Shown: piece after piece, positions 12,301 to 24,427 of the stretch | Position numbering within the stretch: the stretch's first letter is position 1 | Layout: each line of letters opens with the position of its first letter | Source: Lepidodermella squamata | Lineage: Eukaryota > Gastrotricha | Assembly (NCBI GenBank): GCA_047495785.1 | Contig: JBLDXI010000013.1 | Location: 2,728,001 to 2,792,000 of the forward strand | Length of the DNA stretch: 64,000 bases | Direction: 5' to 3' | Translations under genes and position numbers: made by a program | Notes under the pieces: model-generated | What the model was told of the DNA's origin: nothing | Database searches by the model: none | The model's input: only the letters and a program-made list of their open reading frames with translations

Positions 12301-13136
12301 TCAGAACTAAATCGCTCCACCAATACAGACATTCCGCCGACTGAGAAATAATCAATCGCTAATTTCGTCCTCAAGTCGTCATTTTTCAACTTGAAATAGT
12401 CGAATTGTGATAGAACTATTTTCGATATGCCCTTGAAAAGCAAGGATAGACTTGCTAGGGCTGTAGAATCCACAGAGGCTTCGACAAATGGCGAAAAATG
12501 ACGCAGAACAGCCATCAACTTGAAGACTATCCTCCTCTCCGCGATAACATGGACAAAACTCTGACTGATCTGTGACAAGACGACGCGAAGTTGAGGTGGA
12601 ACGGCGCTGTAAACACCCCATTGGGCAGCGTTGCATAGCACCAGGATGAAATTAACAATCAGCGTGAAATTTTTGCGCTGGACATGCGACGCGATTGTTA
12701 TGTGATCACAGGCCTGAGCCATCATACCAGCTATGGCATCGATAGACTGCATGGAATCAGCTATGGTCGTCTTATTTAAACATAAACTGACCAAATTATT
12801 CGGCAAGGAAGACGTTTCAAAACTCCGAATAAGACTTTTCAGCAACAACACGAAAATATCAGTATCTTGAGGCATTTTTAAAACTGTAAGCGCCTTTTTA
12901 ACGCATATTAAAACAGTTTTCGCCAAAGCCGGAGATTCACTTTCGATCAAGTTGGAATTGATGTAATCAAGCGCCTTTTTCCGAGTATGCCGTTTTGCCA
13001 GGCAAAGCCGGACGTGTTGTTGGAGAAGTAAAATCGCCTGATTTTGCTCCCGCTTGTTCTGCCGTTCCTCCCGGGCAGACGAAACATTTTTCAGAAACGA
13101 ACTGCTCTTATTGGCCTCTGCCAATGGATCAAACAT
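9335..13136 (-). CDS. UBE3B: HECT-type E3 ubiquitin ligase, UBE3B-like
   Basis: The protein transfers ubiquitin from an E2 through a catalytic cysteine to substrates. Exons 13136-11275 and 10772-9335 join (phase 2) to give 1099 residues, close to human UBE3B (1068). An IQ-type calmodulin-binding helix lies near residues 30-50, as in UBE3B/UBE3C. The middle is helical. The HECT domain fills the last 350 or so residues, with AGIDQDGVFKEF, YYGGFH, DQDTGDT and the catalytic TCFNLLKLP motif (Cys about 1067). The C-terminus ends GFELS, exactly as in UBE3B. Human UBE3B is reported to sit at mitochondria; localisation here is not visible. The single intron is about 500 nt. Confidence 0.95.
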
Positions 13137-13422
13137 TTCACATTAAAACTATCTAAAAATGAATAAAAGTTCCAATTGAAGCAGCCATTTCAAAATCTAC
13201 TTAGCGTTATAAATAAATCTCAACATCGATTTAAAAACAAATAATTGATATCATCATGATTCATATAAACAAAAGGTCACCGAAACATGTAAAAGGGTGA
13301 TTCAATAAGCCTAAAATTGAGCTTCAACAATTCCTCCAAAGCTTGCGTAGATGAAATAAACTAATGTGTGATTTTAAATACTCGAGAAGTGATGGAAGCA
13401 ATAAAAATACTGGATTTCATTC

Positions 13423-16068
13423 TTAAAAACGAGATATCTGTCTCCGAAGATCGTAAACTCCAGAACCGTATGCAAAATCTGGGCCGTAAGTAGAGGGTAA
13501 ATTGGCTAAATGACGGCTTTGTTGAGGTCGCCCAGCTCTAGTTCGAGGAACACTTGTATTAGGGGAAACGCCGTCCATGTGTTGAAGGGTAGAAAGAACT
13601 CGACTGTTCGTGTTATTATTGTTTGAACCATTGCTCATTCGAGAACTAGCAATCAACGTGAAATAATAGTCTCTGATTTGTCTAGAAAACAAATAAATTT
13701 GTAAAATTCTCCCTGATGAATCGATTTAAAAATACCTTTCCGCATCAATCAATGCCCGAATAGCTTTCACTCGACGTTTCGTTGACATAGCATACAGGTG
13801 ACAGCAGATAGCGACAAAACAAACGGCAGTAACGAAAGAACCGGCGAGTAAAGGATGTCCCAAATTATCAGCAGCATCACCTGCCCCTGGAGACATTGCT
13901 CGCAGTTCGTCAAAAACAGTTTGCAAAGCGCTATTTAGACTCGCCATTGCAAAGGGGCCACAACCAGGTGACGCAAGCATAACAGAGGTGGCGTAGCCCG
14001 TGAAAGCCAGAGCAACGATGAAACAACCGCAAAGATATGCCAAATAAAAAGATTGCACTGTATCAGCGGCTCGCACCCGCCAAGTCAGGAAAGTATTTGC
14101 TTGAAGGTCCCAGCGTTTCAGGTAAAACAACACAAATCTCGTAAGAGAGGTAAACACCGGCAGAAAGGGCATGAAATAAACGCCCATCCAACAAATAGTC
14201 TGAATGTAGAACAAATTTATCACTTCGACAGGAAGCTCGAATTCACGCCGCCCGATTTTCTTCAAGAAACTAAACTTCTGATAACGGCCCACTTTTTCTA
14301 CCAGAATCCTTCTTAAATATGAATATCCAAAAGTAATCAGCAGCACATTGACCAAATCGGTAATAACGATTTTGTACAACTGCTCGCCAATGTTTGCTTC
14401 CCAGCAGTAAGATTTTTGACCCATCGTATCTTCAAGCTTGATAACAGCACATGAGAAGTCGCTTTTAGCGAGGCTGGTCGTATTTTTTGGCGTTGGACGA
14501 ATTGGACAAAGTTCTCTCAATTGAAATCCCAGCAGTGGAACCATAAATGTGATAACAGTTGCAAATCTCGAAACGATTAGCCGGAAGAGGATTACTTTGA
14601 TTTCTGTTTCCGGCGAGTAATTTTCGAATTTGGCCAAAGCCACGAAAACGTCAGGTTGGAAGGTGTTGAGAATGACAACGACAGTCGCTGGAAGGAAATC
14701 AGCGGAAAATGATGAAAACCAATCGTCAGCATTGTCCAACTGAATTTGAGCACATGATGAGCTTAGCAAAATCAACACAATGCCACCGACAATTACTGCC
14801 AGGGATATTATCATCAATATAGTACGAATGACCCAAAGCTTTACAGCAGCTATTGTCGTAAGTTTCTCGGTCGCAAGGCGACGAAGAACCCTTTCGAGTT
14901 CCATCTTCAAAAATCTTCTCAAAGTTGCGAGTCGCATGTCACATGAAAATCTCGTTGAAGTGACATGGTCCCATCCAGCAAAAACGACAGAGGAGAAGTG
15001 GTAGTGAAAATCCTCAGAGTGATGAGGCCCGTTCTCGACAACCGCTTTGTAAGATAGCACGAGAAGGCAAATGAAAGAAATCGTAAAGACAAGACCAATA
15101 ACACTGAAGTACAGCAAACCCCCAGGGAAAACTGCACCCTCTTCGCCTCGTTTTTGATACAATATGTCGGTGTAATAAGCATAGTACAAAGGTGACATAG
15201 TTAGGTAACCTTGACCACGCATGATATTTGTGGTATGTGAGATCCAGGATGCATTGTTATTAGATTCAGTTAAAACGTCCCTGAATTCGCGCGAACATCT
15301 TATGAAGAGATCCACGTAAGTTCCATTGCACATGACGGAACTGAGCTGTTTCATCTTATCGACACATTCACTTGCTTCGTTAATAGGAATATCAGGTGCT
15401 GAACTAGCAACAAGATATGGTAGAACGAGCAGAAAGAATATGATGAAAGATAAGAACACATTGAGAATGAAGAGGAATCTAATGAGTGAAAAGTAACTAG
15501 CAGCAGCTCTTCCAAAATAACTTCGAATTCTTTCCAAAGAGTTGTTCCACGGAAAATATTGATTACTCGAATCGATTTGAGGCCTAGCGACAAGGACTTT
15601 GTCAACCGCTGTTTGTAATGCCTTACGACGTATCGCACTAGGTCTCAAATCTGCTGATAGAAATACAGATCTCACTGCTCTAGGCAGAACTGATTCTCGC
15701 GATGCAGCGATTGATGCAATCGAAAGCGGAGACTCTAATGATGGACTGCTCACAACTGTCGAAATGCTTGCTCCAGTTCCAAGCTGTCGATATTTTAACA
15801 AGTCCTGACGGTAAAACAACGAGGCTCGCTGTAGGGCAGAACGAAAAGTTTCTTTTGAAGAGTGCTTGAAATAACTATCGTCAATATCGCAAGCTACGTT
15901 GCTAGGTAAGGCGGTCGCCAATTCAAAGAGATCATCATACTCCTCGTCGACATTATCGATTCCAACCAGCTCATCGCGAACAGCAGTTGAAGACGAGTTG
16001 GCCTGTTGCTGTGATTCAAGAGCTATTTCAGGAACATTGACGTATTGTCGCGGCCGCGAAAATGACAT
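13423..16068 (-). CDS. TMC: Transmembrane channel-like (TMC) protein
   Basis: TMC proteins are multi-pass membrane proteins; in vertebrate hair cells and worm sensory cells some form mechanosensitive or leak channels. Exons 16068-13736 and 13681-13423 join in frame to give 863 residues. The family signature CWEANIGEQLYKIVITD lies near residue 555. About ten hydrophobic segments are visible from residue 195 onward, and a long extracellular loop after the first helix has several Cys and N-glycosylation sites. The N-terminal 190 residues are polar with acidic and basic runs; the tail is Ser/Asn-rich. The subgroup cannot be settled by eye; the length fits the TMC4/5/6/7/8 range as well as shorter TMC1/2 forms. 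Confidence 0.93.
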
Positions 16069-17300
16069 TCAAAAGACCTAGTAATAATAAGAAAATGATA
16101 TCCGCACATCCATGAAGACTTCGGAGGTGATAGATAATTCTCATTACCCAATAGGGATTAGGAATTAGCCCTAATTTTATAACATAAGGTATAACGAAAC
16201 CTCCCCTCCTTAAAGCTCCGAGGTCAGGGGGGTAGGTGGTTCTTAAGAACAGATCAGAAGCAAGAAGGCATAGAAAGAAATAAGTTAGCTGGAATTAACT
16301 CCCACTAAAATACACGGGCAGAAGTTCGAAGTTGTATAGTGTACTTCATCCCCACCCCCGCGTCCTCATAATGAAGCATCATCACTAACAATGTGAAAAT
16401 GAGGTGAACAAATGAAGCAGAAAAAGCCATCAAAGAAAAACCCTTAGTCGGCATATGGAACATTTACAACATTAACACAGGCACTGTTATACAAATCACG
16501 CCTTCATGAGAGTGAATGGGGAAAGCTCAGGTGGAGATAGCTCAGAACAGAAAATTAGCAAGGAAGGGCACGAGGAAAAAGCATATCCTATCAATATTAC
16601 AAGTAGCTTTCAAGATATAGGCTGGAGCAAGAAAACAGAAACCGCGTTTCAAAAATCAACGAATCGGCAAAAAATCAGGACAATATGCACTATTTCAGCA
16701 ACATCAGAGCAGCATCGATCCTTCTGCATCGTGTGTCGTGGATCAAGAATAAGAAATCACGTGCAGAAAGATATAGGTATCCTTTGCCTTTCAGCCCGTG
16801 AAAGTTAGGAGAAAAATAGCCGAGAGATGGCAGCAGCAGGCAGCAGCAACATTCAAAATCACACGATTAGCGATTAAACGCCAAAAACCAACAACTTCAA
16901 GTGCCCGCGGTGCATATCCGTACAATGCGACCCCACATATATCGTTATATTAATGCAGACCGTAGTATGAATGAATTGACTCTAATATTATCATTATTAT
17001 TATATTATACCTGGTGACTTGATGACCTCGACACTAAATACAATATGAACTGCAATATGTATTTACTGGATTATTTTTGCACTTAAACATTCGCCAGATT
17101 TCATTATTTTGAATTTTGGCGGGCGGCGGCCGTTTGGTTTGAAGTTTCTTGTCGTCACCTTTCTCGGGGTTCCCAGGTTATCTCTTTGTCGGTCAGGATT
17201 ACGGCCGCAGTCGAAAGTTTACAATTGGTTTTGTCTAACTGAACTAGAAGCCCCCCTAGCCCCTAGGCGCTGACATCGAACAGTTAACCCAATTCAAGTC
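16069..17300. promoter_or_regulatory. Divergent intergenic region (TMC / BRAT1-like)
   Basis: TMC starts leftward at 16068 and the HEAT protein starts rightward at 17301. The 1.2 kb between them should contain both promoters. An open frame at 16506-16808 has random-looking composition and no family. A short GC-rich patch (GGCGGGCGGCGGCCG) at about 17118-17132 may be promoter-proximal. Confidence 0.4.
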
Positions 17301-19472
17301 TTGGAAAGCTCTCATCATAATTATCTATCATCCATTTATCATAGACGTGTTATGTTTGAGGAGGAAAATCACGGAGTGCTTTTGAGCAATCAAATTCGTG
17401 ATTTGCTGAGCGCTTTGCGCTCAAACATTCGGGCTAGCAAATTACCATCGTCGCTCTTTGAAAGATTGTTATCGGCCCTTTTCGAGTCCCATCAAAATGT
17501 CGAGCCTGTTGTTAATTTGATTGATTTTAACATCGATTTCGATGAAAGGGAAATAAGCCCGCAGCATCGTCTGTATTTACGGTTTCTCATTCGATTATTT
17601 GGATCTAAGCAGATAGAGTCCCTGAAGCCAACATATTTTTCGGCTGCCGAATATGGTTACCAAGACACTGCCATTGCATCAGCTTGGCTTCTAGCTTCTG
17701 TTCAAGTTGCGCGTAAAACCGATAATATCCAATGGATGTTTGAAACCAGCGCAGTTACAAACGTATTTTCCTATTTGAAAAACGACAATGTTTACGTTGC
17801 TCGAAATGCCGCTTCGGTTATTCAGTGTTTGCTGGCATCACTTTGTTTTAAGCTCAACAGGTCGGAGATGGTATCGGACATTTTAACCGTGCTGGTAGGA
17901 AATGTTTTGATGTTTCAATCTCCAGCGCGGAGCTTTCGATCCCCTGGCAATGGAATGACTTCCGGTAAAATACATGAGCATTGTGCATTTGAGTGTGCAA
18001 AACTATTAACGGAATTCATTGAAAGTCTTCATATCAATGGTCTTGACAACGAAGCTATTCGCCTGAAATATGGAGTTTCTCTAACTCCTGATGAATCTCA
18101 GCATATTTTGCAATTGGCAGTCAATTACAAGCGATTGCAAGACTGCTGTATTGCAATTTATTGCGCGTTTTACGAAAACAGTAGTTTTCCTGCAATTGAT
18201 TCGCTTGAACTAAATTCGAGGATAGCATTACGCCAGCTAAAATCTTCTGGCACGCTTGGACGGCCATCGCCTGTTTCATGTTGGAAGGTAGCTTTGCAGG
18301 TTCTCTCACCTTCCAATGACACGCGCAATTTGAAGATTGGTTCTTTTGTCGCTTCACTGGCGTCTCATGTTGAGTCCATTAAATGTGATCGCGAAGTGTC
18401 ATCCTTGATAGTCGAAGCTTGCTGTAATATTTTCCAACGGTTGGAATCTGAAAATTTGAGCCAAGATACAATCTATTTACGATTCATCGTTAGTTCGTCG
18501 AAAATGTTCATTTCCAGTGGAAGCATTCAAACGCTGATCGAAAGCAGAATTATTGATAACTTCATCAAGCTGTGCGAAGCCGCAGTATTGCAACGCGACA
18601 AAATGGTTTCAGATCGGTATTTAGTCGAATTGTTTCGCTGCTCCTCGGAAATGCTTGTTACTCTACTTCGATCGTCACCATGCGAAGACAGTTGGATTCA
18701 AGAAAAAACCCAGACCTTTCTACGCCTTTGTGTTGCTGTCGAAAATGCCGGTCCTCACGACTTCCCGGCGAACGTCAAGTTTTCAAGCGTTGAAGCAGCT
18801 GCTGCTCTCATTAATGTGTTTTCAGAGATAAGTTTGCCTGGTGGAACCGTTGAAGCTGCTGAAACATGGCTCTTAGCTGCTTGTCGAACTTTGGAAAAAT
18901 GCGCATCTTCTGATGTTCATCTCGAAGATTTGATCAATACTTACGGACACACAACTCGAGTTAATGTGATTAACCGCACTGTTCTTAAACAGTCATTTAA
19001 TTCTAACTTAAGTTCGCGTGTTTTCGATTCGTTGCCGCCTAATAAGCTGAACAGATTGACATCTTTGACCTTTCCCGGGCTCAGGCGAGCTGTAATTGCA
19101 TTGTTATTCTCTGCTTCACATTTGCCTCACAGCCGTCGCTCAGAAGCGTCAAGTTTGCTGGAATCGATGGTCCCAAGTCTAAATGAAGAATTCGATCCCT
19201 TCGTAGCTAATATAATCAACCACTGGTCGGCCGTTTGTCTCAATCACTGCGATAAGGATTGCTCGATGTTAAAAGATCTTCTCGAAAGCGGTTTCGAGTT
19301 AACCCCAGATAAAGCTGAGAAGGCTCCATTGACTGAAGAAATGGTAATCGCCACGGCCAAACGAGTTTGCGAAGACGTGCTTGCCTTTTTGCACTCACCT
19401 GATGACACGCCCTGCGTTTTTATTGGCGCATCTGATGGCGATCAGGATATTGTCGACTGCGAAGAATCTTGA
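17301..19472 (+). CDS. BRAT1: HEAT-repeat protein resembling BRAT1
   Basis: A single exon encodes 723 residues, almost entirely amphipathic helices of HEAT/ARM type. The segment around residues 148-178 (SAVTNVFSYLKNDNVYVARN and following) aligns by eye with the human BRAT1 stretch beginning [20 protein letters not shown]. BRAT1 binds the INTS9-INTS11 endonuclease pair, and its extreme C-terminal tail with a cysteine enters the INTS11 active site. This protein also ends in a short acidic tail with a Cys near the end (VDCEES). Length is somewhat below the human 821 residues. A second Met at residue 18 could be the true start. Another fast-evolving HEAT protein is the alternative. Confidence 0.5.
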   Translation: MESSHHNYLSSIYHRRVMFEEENHGVLLSNQIRDLLSALRSNIRASKLPSSLFERLLSALFESHQNVEPVVNLIDFNIDFDEREISPQHRLYLRFLIRLFGSKQIESLKPTYFSAAEYGYQDTAIASAWLLASVQVARKTDNIQWMFETSAVTNVFSYLKNDNVYVARNAASVIQCLLASLCFKLNRSEMVSDILTVLVGNVLMFQSPARSFRSPGNGMTSGKIHEHCAFECAKLLTEFIESLHINGLDNEAIRLKYGVSLTPDESQHILQLAVNYKRLQDCCIAIYCAFYENSSFPAIDSLELNSRIALRQLKSSGTLGRPSPVSCWKVALQVLSPSNDTRNLKIGSFVASLASHVESIKCDREVSSLIVEACCNIFQRLESENLSQDTIYLRFIVSSSKMFISSGSIQTLIESRIIDNFIKLCEAAVLQRDKMVSDRYLVELFRCSSEMLVTLLRSSPCEDSWIQEKTQTFLRLCVAVENAGPHDFPANVKFSSVEAAAALINVFSEISLPGGTVEAAETWLLAACRTLEKCASSDVHLEDLINTYGHTTRVNVINRTVLKQSFNSNLSSRVFDSLPPNKLNRLTSLTFPGLRRAVIALLFSASHLPHSRRSEASSLLESMVPSLNEEFDPFVANIINHWSAVCLNHCDKDCSMLKDLLESGFELTPDKAEKAPLTEEMVIATAKRVCEDVLAFLHSPDDTPCVFIGASDGDQDIVDCEES

Positions 19473-19525
19473 ATTTTGAATAATATTTTTAAGAAGGATT
19501 TCTTGGTTTCATCTAGATTTTTTAA

Positions 19526-20245
19526 ATGCATCAGCCGACAGAATGGACCCCGGTTTGTGGCGAGGAAGGAATGGTTGTGTGGACGGGAACAATGTTTGGC
19601 GTCTGCTTCGCCACGCTTCTGTTTAGCTACCTGGGACATTTCACGGCAATCGCTTGCACAGCTTTTTACCTGGGTCGATTCCCGAAGTCTACCGAAGTTC
19701 GCGAGCCGTTCGAACTGCCTAAATTGTACAGCTACTCGCTACAAGTCATTTTAACACTGCTGATTTGCGATCCTCTAATCAAACTAGTCATCGTCATTTT
19801 CGTCAGTGGCAAGCAGAATAGTTTTGTAGAAGACTTCAAGTTGATGCTAATGTTCACAACATGGGCATTGAATTTGACGTATTACCGACGATTGGCGATC
19901 AGTAACTATATTAAACTACCCGGTGTTGTGTCGATCACTGCTTCTATCACTTTTCTGTTTTTCGCCCAAATTCCGGTACTGCTGAGCACGGCCGACGCGC
20001 AAGATAGCTTGAACCTCGGGTTTTTGATCGCCTATCAAGTTTTGATGTTTTGTGCAATCGTCAATCTGGCCGCTCTGTTTTTCATCGTGAAGCGAACCAT
20101 GTTTCTACTGCCCGGCTATACCGACCTGACCGTGGAGTCAAATTTACCAGGTTCCACTCCTAGCCGGCCATTGTTCAATAACAATCGCCCAGAAACGTCA
20201 GACAAAGCTCCCGATGGTATCGACAACCCGGCTGAAGAAAAATAG
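19526..20245 (+). CDS. Five-helix membrane protein resembling an isolated ABCC-type TMD0
   Basis: A single exon encodes 239 residues with five hydrophobic segments (about 15-48, 70-93, 100-118, 128-150 and 160-186) and a polar Pro/Asn-rich tail. Five helices with an outside N-terminus is the TMD0 topology of long ABCC transporters. The beginning (VCFATLLFSYLGHF, then AFYLGR) resembles by eye the start of ABCC10 TMD0. No transmembrane core or nucleotide-binding domain follows: the frame stops and DDX1 begins 370 nt later. The start codon is 53 nt after the preceding gene's stop. An unrelated five-helix protein is possible. Confidence 0.6.
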   Translation: MHQPTEWTPVCGEEGMVVWTGTMFGVCFATLLFSYLGHFTAIACTAFYLGRFPKSTEVREPFELPKLYSYSLQVILTLLICDPLIKLVIVIFVSGKQNSFVEDFKLMLMFTTWALNLTYYRRLAISNYIKLPGVVSITASITFLFFAQIPVLLSTADAQDSLNLGFLIAYQVLMFCAIVNLAALFFIVKRTMFLLPGYTDLTVESNLPGSTPSRPLFNNNRPETSDKAPDGIDNPAEEK

Positions 20246-20533
20246 TCGTCTAATAAATTTGTCATCGAATACTTATTTATATTTTTTAGACTTGTAATCG
20301 AAATCGCTGAATCGTCTTTCTAAATTCGACGTCATGATTATTATTTGCTAGCTTGTTGGCGCTACCTTGATTTCTTTGTGAGCTGTATCTATTTATCTAT
20401 TCTTCAGTTCCGACTCGATCGCAATAATATGCAAGTTATAATCAGCAGTATGTAATTACGCAAATTTTTCAAAATTTATATCGACGCCAAGTTTTACAAC
20501 AAGAAACAAGTCAACGCCTTTGAAAAATGAGAA

Positions 20534-20539
20534 AATAAA
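20534..20539 (+). terminator. Poly(A) signal AATAAA downstream of the TMD0-like gene
   Basis: AATAAA about 290 nt after the stop codon and 76 nt before the DDX1 start. An earlier TAATAAATT at about 20250 is an alternative. Confidence 0.4.
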
Positions 20540-20614
20540 GCTGAGTGTGTGCTAAACATGTTTTGTTGCTGCTTATTATAGACTATTTACCTATTCCTTT
20601 ATTTGCCTTGAAAA

Positions 20615-23195
20615 ATGACGGCATTCGAAGGTAATGTTTAGCATATTTACGAGCCTGGTTTTTGAACCTTGTCGCTTGCCTAGAAATGGGTGTGATGCCA
20701 GAAATAGCCGCTGCTGTTGAAGAAATGGGTTGGACGTGAGTTTTGCTGAAAGAAGGCATTTTGAAGCATCAATGCATTGTTGTTAGACTTCCCACTGATG
20801 TGCAAGCTGAAGCTATTCCTTTGATTTTGGGTGGTGGCGATGTATTGATGGCGGCTGAAACTGGTTCAGGAAAAACCGGCGTAAGAACCTGCTTTACATT
20901 CGGATTTTTTATCTTGAATTACGATATGAAACTAGGCCTTCTGCTTGCCTATCATCCAAATCGTGTATGAAACACTTCGAGATCTGAAAGAAGGCAAAGG
21001 CAAGACGGTAAGAGGTGGGGGCGGAAAGATTGAAGCCCGATGGCGTATGAATATTTACGACCGGGGTGATGCGATGGCGATTGATCTGGAACACGGTTTG
21101 CGGTGTCAGTCTCGTGATCAAGGCGGCTGGCACGGAACAAGGTTAACGAGGAAAAATGGAAAAAAAATCGTAATAACGTAATTTTCCAGGTGTATGAAGG
21201 GAATCTCGAACCACGGAGCGTATTACTACGAAGCAACTGTGACCGATGAAGGTCTTTGCCGCGTGGGTTGGTCAACAGCAGTAGCCGCTCTCGATCTAGG
21301 AACCGATCGTTGTGGCTTCGGCTTTGGCGGAACTGGCAAGAAAAGTTACGGGAAAGACTTCCAAACCTACGGCGAACCTTTTGGCCTCAACGATGTGATT
21401 GGCTGCTTCATCGACCTTGACCGTGGCGTTGTTGAATGGTCGAAAAACGGCCGTCTCTTCGGCAAGGCGTTTGATATTTCGCAGAATATGAGACGAGAAA
21501 CCTACTACCCGGCTTGCGTTCTCAAAAACGCTGAGCTTGAGTTCAATTTCGGCGAAACCCCGTTCAAACATCCGCCGCCTCAGCCGTACCAAGCGGTCAG
21601 TAAAGCCGCGGCTGATTGCGTGGCTTTGAACCCGAACACAACAGTGGCAGTTAAGGCGTCAAGCGGGCCGCCTAAGCCCAACGCACCCTACGCTGTTATC
21701 ATCGAACCATCGCGTGAATTGGCTGAACAAACGCTTCATGCTGTTCGTTCGTTCAAGAAGCATCTTGACCCGAAATCAGCCCCGCGTGAGCTACTATTAA
21801 TCGGCGGCGTCCCGGCTCGAGATCAAATTTCCGCCCTTGAAAACGGCGTGGAAATCGTTGTAGCTACCCCGGGCAAATTGGCCGATTTATGGCAGTCGAA
21901 AAACCTGCTATTCGAAAATGTTCGGTATTTTGTGCTGGACGAGGCTGATGGGTTGTTGCAGCAAAATTACGGCGATTTGATCCAGAAGATTCACGCGTCG
22001 ATTCCGAAAATTACGGTGGATGGGCGCAGGCTTCAGATGATTGTCTGCTCAGCTACCCTCCACTCGCCTGATGTTCGTCGAATGGCTGATCGCTTGATGC
22101 ATTACCCGATTTGGATTGACCTAAAGGGTCAAGATTCGGTCCCTGAAACAGTTCACCACGTCGTGTGTAAGGTGGATCCGTCAAGTGATGCGGGTTGGAA
22201 AGCGCTGTTTGGCAACAGAAACGCCGAAAGACGGATTGAGACTGATACGGTTCATGCCCAGGGTGATCGGCTTTCACCTCATGTTGAAACCAAAGGTAGC
22301 GATTTTTCGACTATTTTTTATTTCTCGATTATGATTTTTTCAAGAAATGCTCAGTGAGGCCGTCAAACTGCTAAAGGGTGAATACGTCGTTCGAGCTATC
22401 GATGCTATGAAAATGGACCAGGCGCTCATATTTTGCCGTACCAAACTCGACTGTGATAACATGGAAAATTTCCTCGTTGATCTGAGCAAGCGAAAACGCC
22501 CCGAAGACCGTTACACCTGTGTCTGCTTACACGGTGATCGGAAGCCTGAAGAGCGTCGCGCTAATCTCGAAGCTTTCAAGCGGAAAGAAGTTCGTTTCAT
22601 GATTTGTACCGACGTAGCGGCTCGTGGTATCGATATTTCGGGTCTGCCTTACGTTATCAATGTTACGTTACCCGACGAAATCCAGAACTACGTTCATCGT
22701 ATCGGCCGTGTTGGTCGGGCTGAACGAATGGGCCTTGCAATCTCTCTTGTCTCGAGTGTACCTGAGAAAGTGTGGTACCACAGCAATTGCCCTGATAAGG
22801 GTAGAAATTGCCGGAATACAAACCTGGTTCGCTATTCGAAATATGCATATAATTAAGGTAATTTTCTTGTTTTTAAGGTGGAAGAGGGTGGCTGTTGCAT
22901 GTGGTACAACGAGCCGAATTTACTCAGTGATATTGAAGACCATCTCGGTGTAACTATCGACACAGTCGACCCGGATTTTGTGATTCCTGTCAATGAATTC
23001 GATGGCAAAGTTGTGTATGGTCAAAAACGCCGGTCTGACCCAACTGGAGGCTATAAAAATCACGTCGCAAACCTAGCAACATGTGTCAGCGATTTGGGTC
23101 GGCTGGAAAAACGGGCTCAGGCTATTTATTTACACATGAAAAGTGATAAAGGAATCTGGCAAGCTGCAGCAAACGGAAATTCCAAAAAACCATGA
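20615..23195 (+). CDS. DDX1: ATP-dependent RNA helicase DDX1
   Basis: DDX1 unwinds RNA and RNA-DNA hybrids and is part of the tRNA ligase complex. Seven exons join in frame to give 757 residues: 20615-20630, 20684-20735, 20787-20880, 20936-21141, 21190-22295, 22345-22826 and 22878-23195. The start [14 protein letters not shown] matches human [14 protein letters not shown]. Motif I is [13 protein letters not shown] domain is inserted between motifs I and Ia (about residues 70-280), the hallmark of DDX1. Then follow [32 protein letters not shown] and [13 protein letters not shown]. Introns are about 50-55 nt, including some that separate very short 5' exons. Confidence 0.98.
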
Positions 23196-23223
23196 AACCT
23201 CCGAAAATAACCATTCTGGTCTG

Positions 23224-23229
23224 AATAAA
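23224..23229 (+). terminator. Poly(A) signal AATAAA of DDX1
   Basis: AATAAA lies 29 nt after the DDX1 stop codon, with a second copy about 30 nt further on. Confidence 0.6.
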
Positions 23230-24427
23230 GTCAACGAAAATTAATTATTCTTGAATAAAATAAGTCTTGGTGATTTCGTTTTGAGTGTTTTATTTTCTTT
23301 TCAGTTGTTTCTTCTACTACTCCCATTTCAAGCAAAAGTTTGTAGCTAACACATGGAAGATGAAATTCTTTTCTTCTTTCTAATGTGCGACAAATTTTCA
23401 GCAAAACTGGCACACAGTTGTTATCATGCATGACACAGGTGACGCGTGTCCGTGAGCTTTCGCAAGTCACTTCACTATGCTAAATATACATTATTTGCAT
23501 ATCTTTTGAAATATTACGCGAAAATCATAGACTTTAAAGTGACCCGCGAATTTTTGCATTTTTTTATCAACATATAATAACGCGATTGAAGTGAAAAGAA
23601 CATGCGGAGGAATGATTAAAACAAATTTGATTATTACTAAAACAAGCTATTTTATACAGGATGAAGCAGGCCGAATATCGGCGCGATCCGCGATAAAAAA
23701 AACGGTTATTTGAAAAAATTTCCGGGATCATTGTAGAAAGAAATTGCGTATGTCCTATATCAAAGCGCTCTTTTACCAGCTATTAAGGCAGTGCAAAAAC
23801 TGAGTGGAATATAGGATATACAGAATAAAATTCTTTTTGATAGATTGGTTTGAAAATAAATCGGGGGAAAATGGGGCTACTTCCGGTTCTTTCCCTAAAT
23901 TTCCTTCTCCGTGTAAAGAGACATGACTTGAACAGAAACTATAGAAGCGAAAAATAGAAATAAAGTTTCAAGAAAGACCGGCTTTTTATACAACAGGCAA
24001 AAAAGGAGTGATACTTGCTTTTCTTCTGCTTCAAATGCGATATAATGATATCAAAAATAGAAACTGCATTAACGAAGAACTATTGATAAATAATATTGAT
24101 TTATCGTATAATGCTGCTTTCAAACATTCTCTTCGGTGATTTGTCCCCATTCATCTCATATAGTCTCATTATCTTCTAGTTGGCAAGTTTGATGCTGTCA
24201 TCAAGATTATAGGATAGATACACGAAACGATACAAGAATTAGCAACGGAGAGCGAAAATTGAGGAGTTGCTATTTAGGTTTTGAAATAATGAAATATTGC
24301 ACTTGAATACTGCTCTCTTCCTCTCTTCATCGCTTCGAGGACCTTTTTTGGCGAAATACTATTGATAATTACAGGTAAAATGGCAGTTCGCGTAGTTCGA
24401 ATCAAGTTATAATATAAATATCTGCGT
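23230..24427. other. Spacer between the converging DDX1 and CLC genes
   Basis: AT-rich with no supportable exon. It probably holds the 3' UTR of the leftward CLC gene. Confidence 0.5.

Noticed and set aside
16506-16808. 100-residue plus-strand open frame between TMC and the BRAT1-like gene
   Set aside because: No family resemblance, random-looking composition, and it lies in the expected promoter region of two divergent genes.
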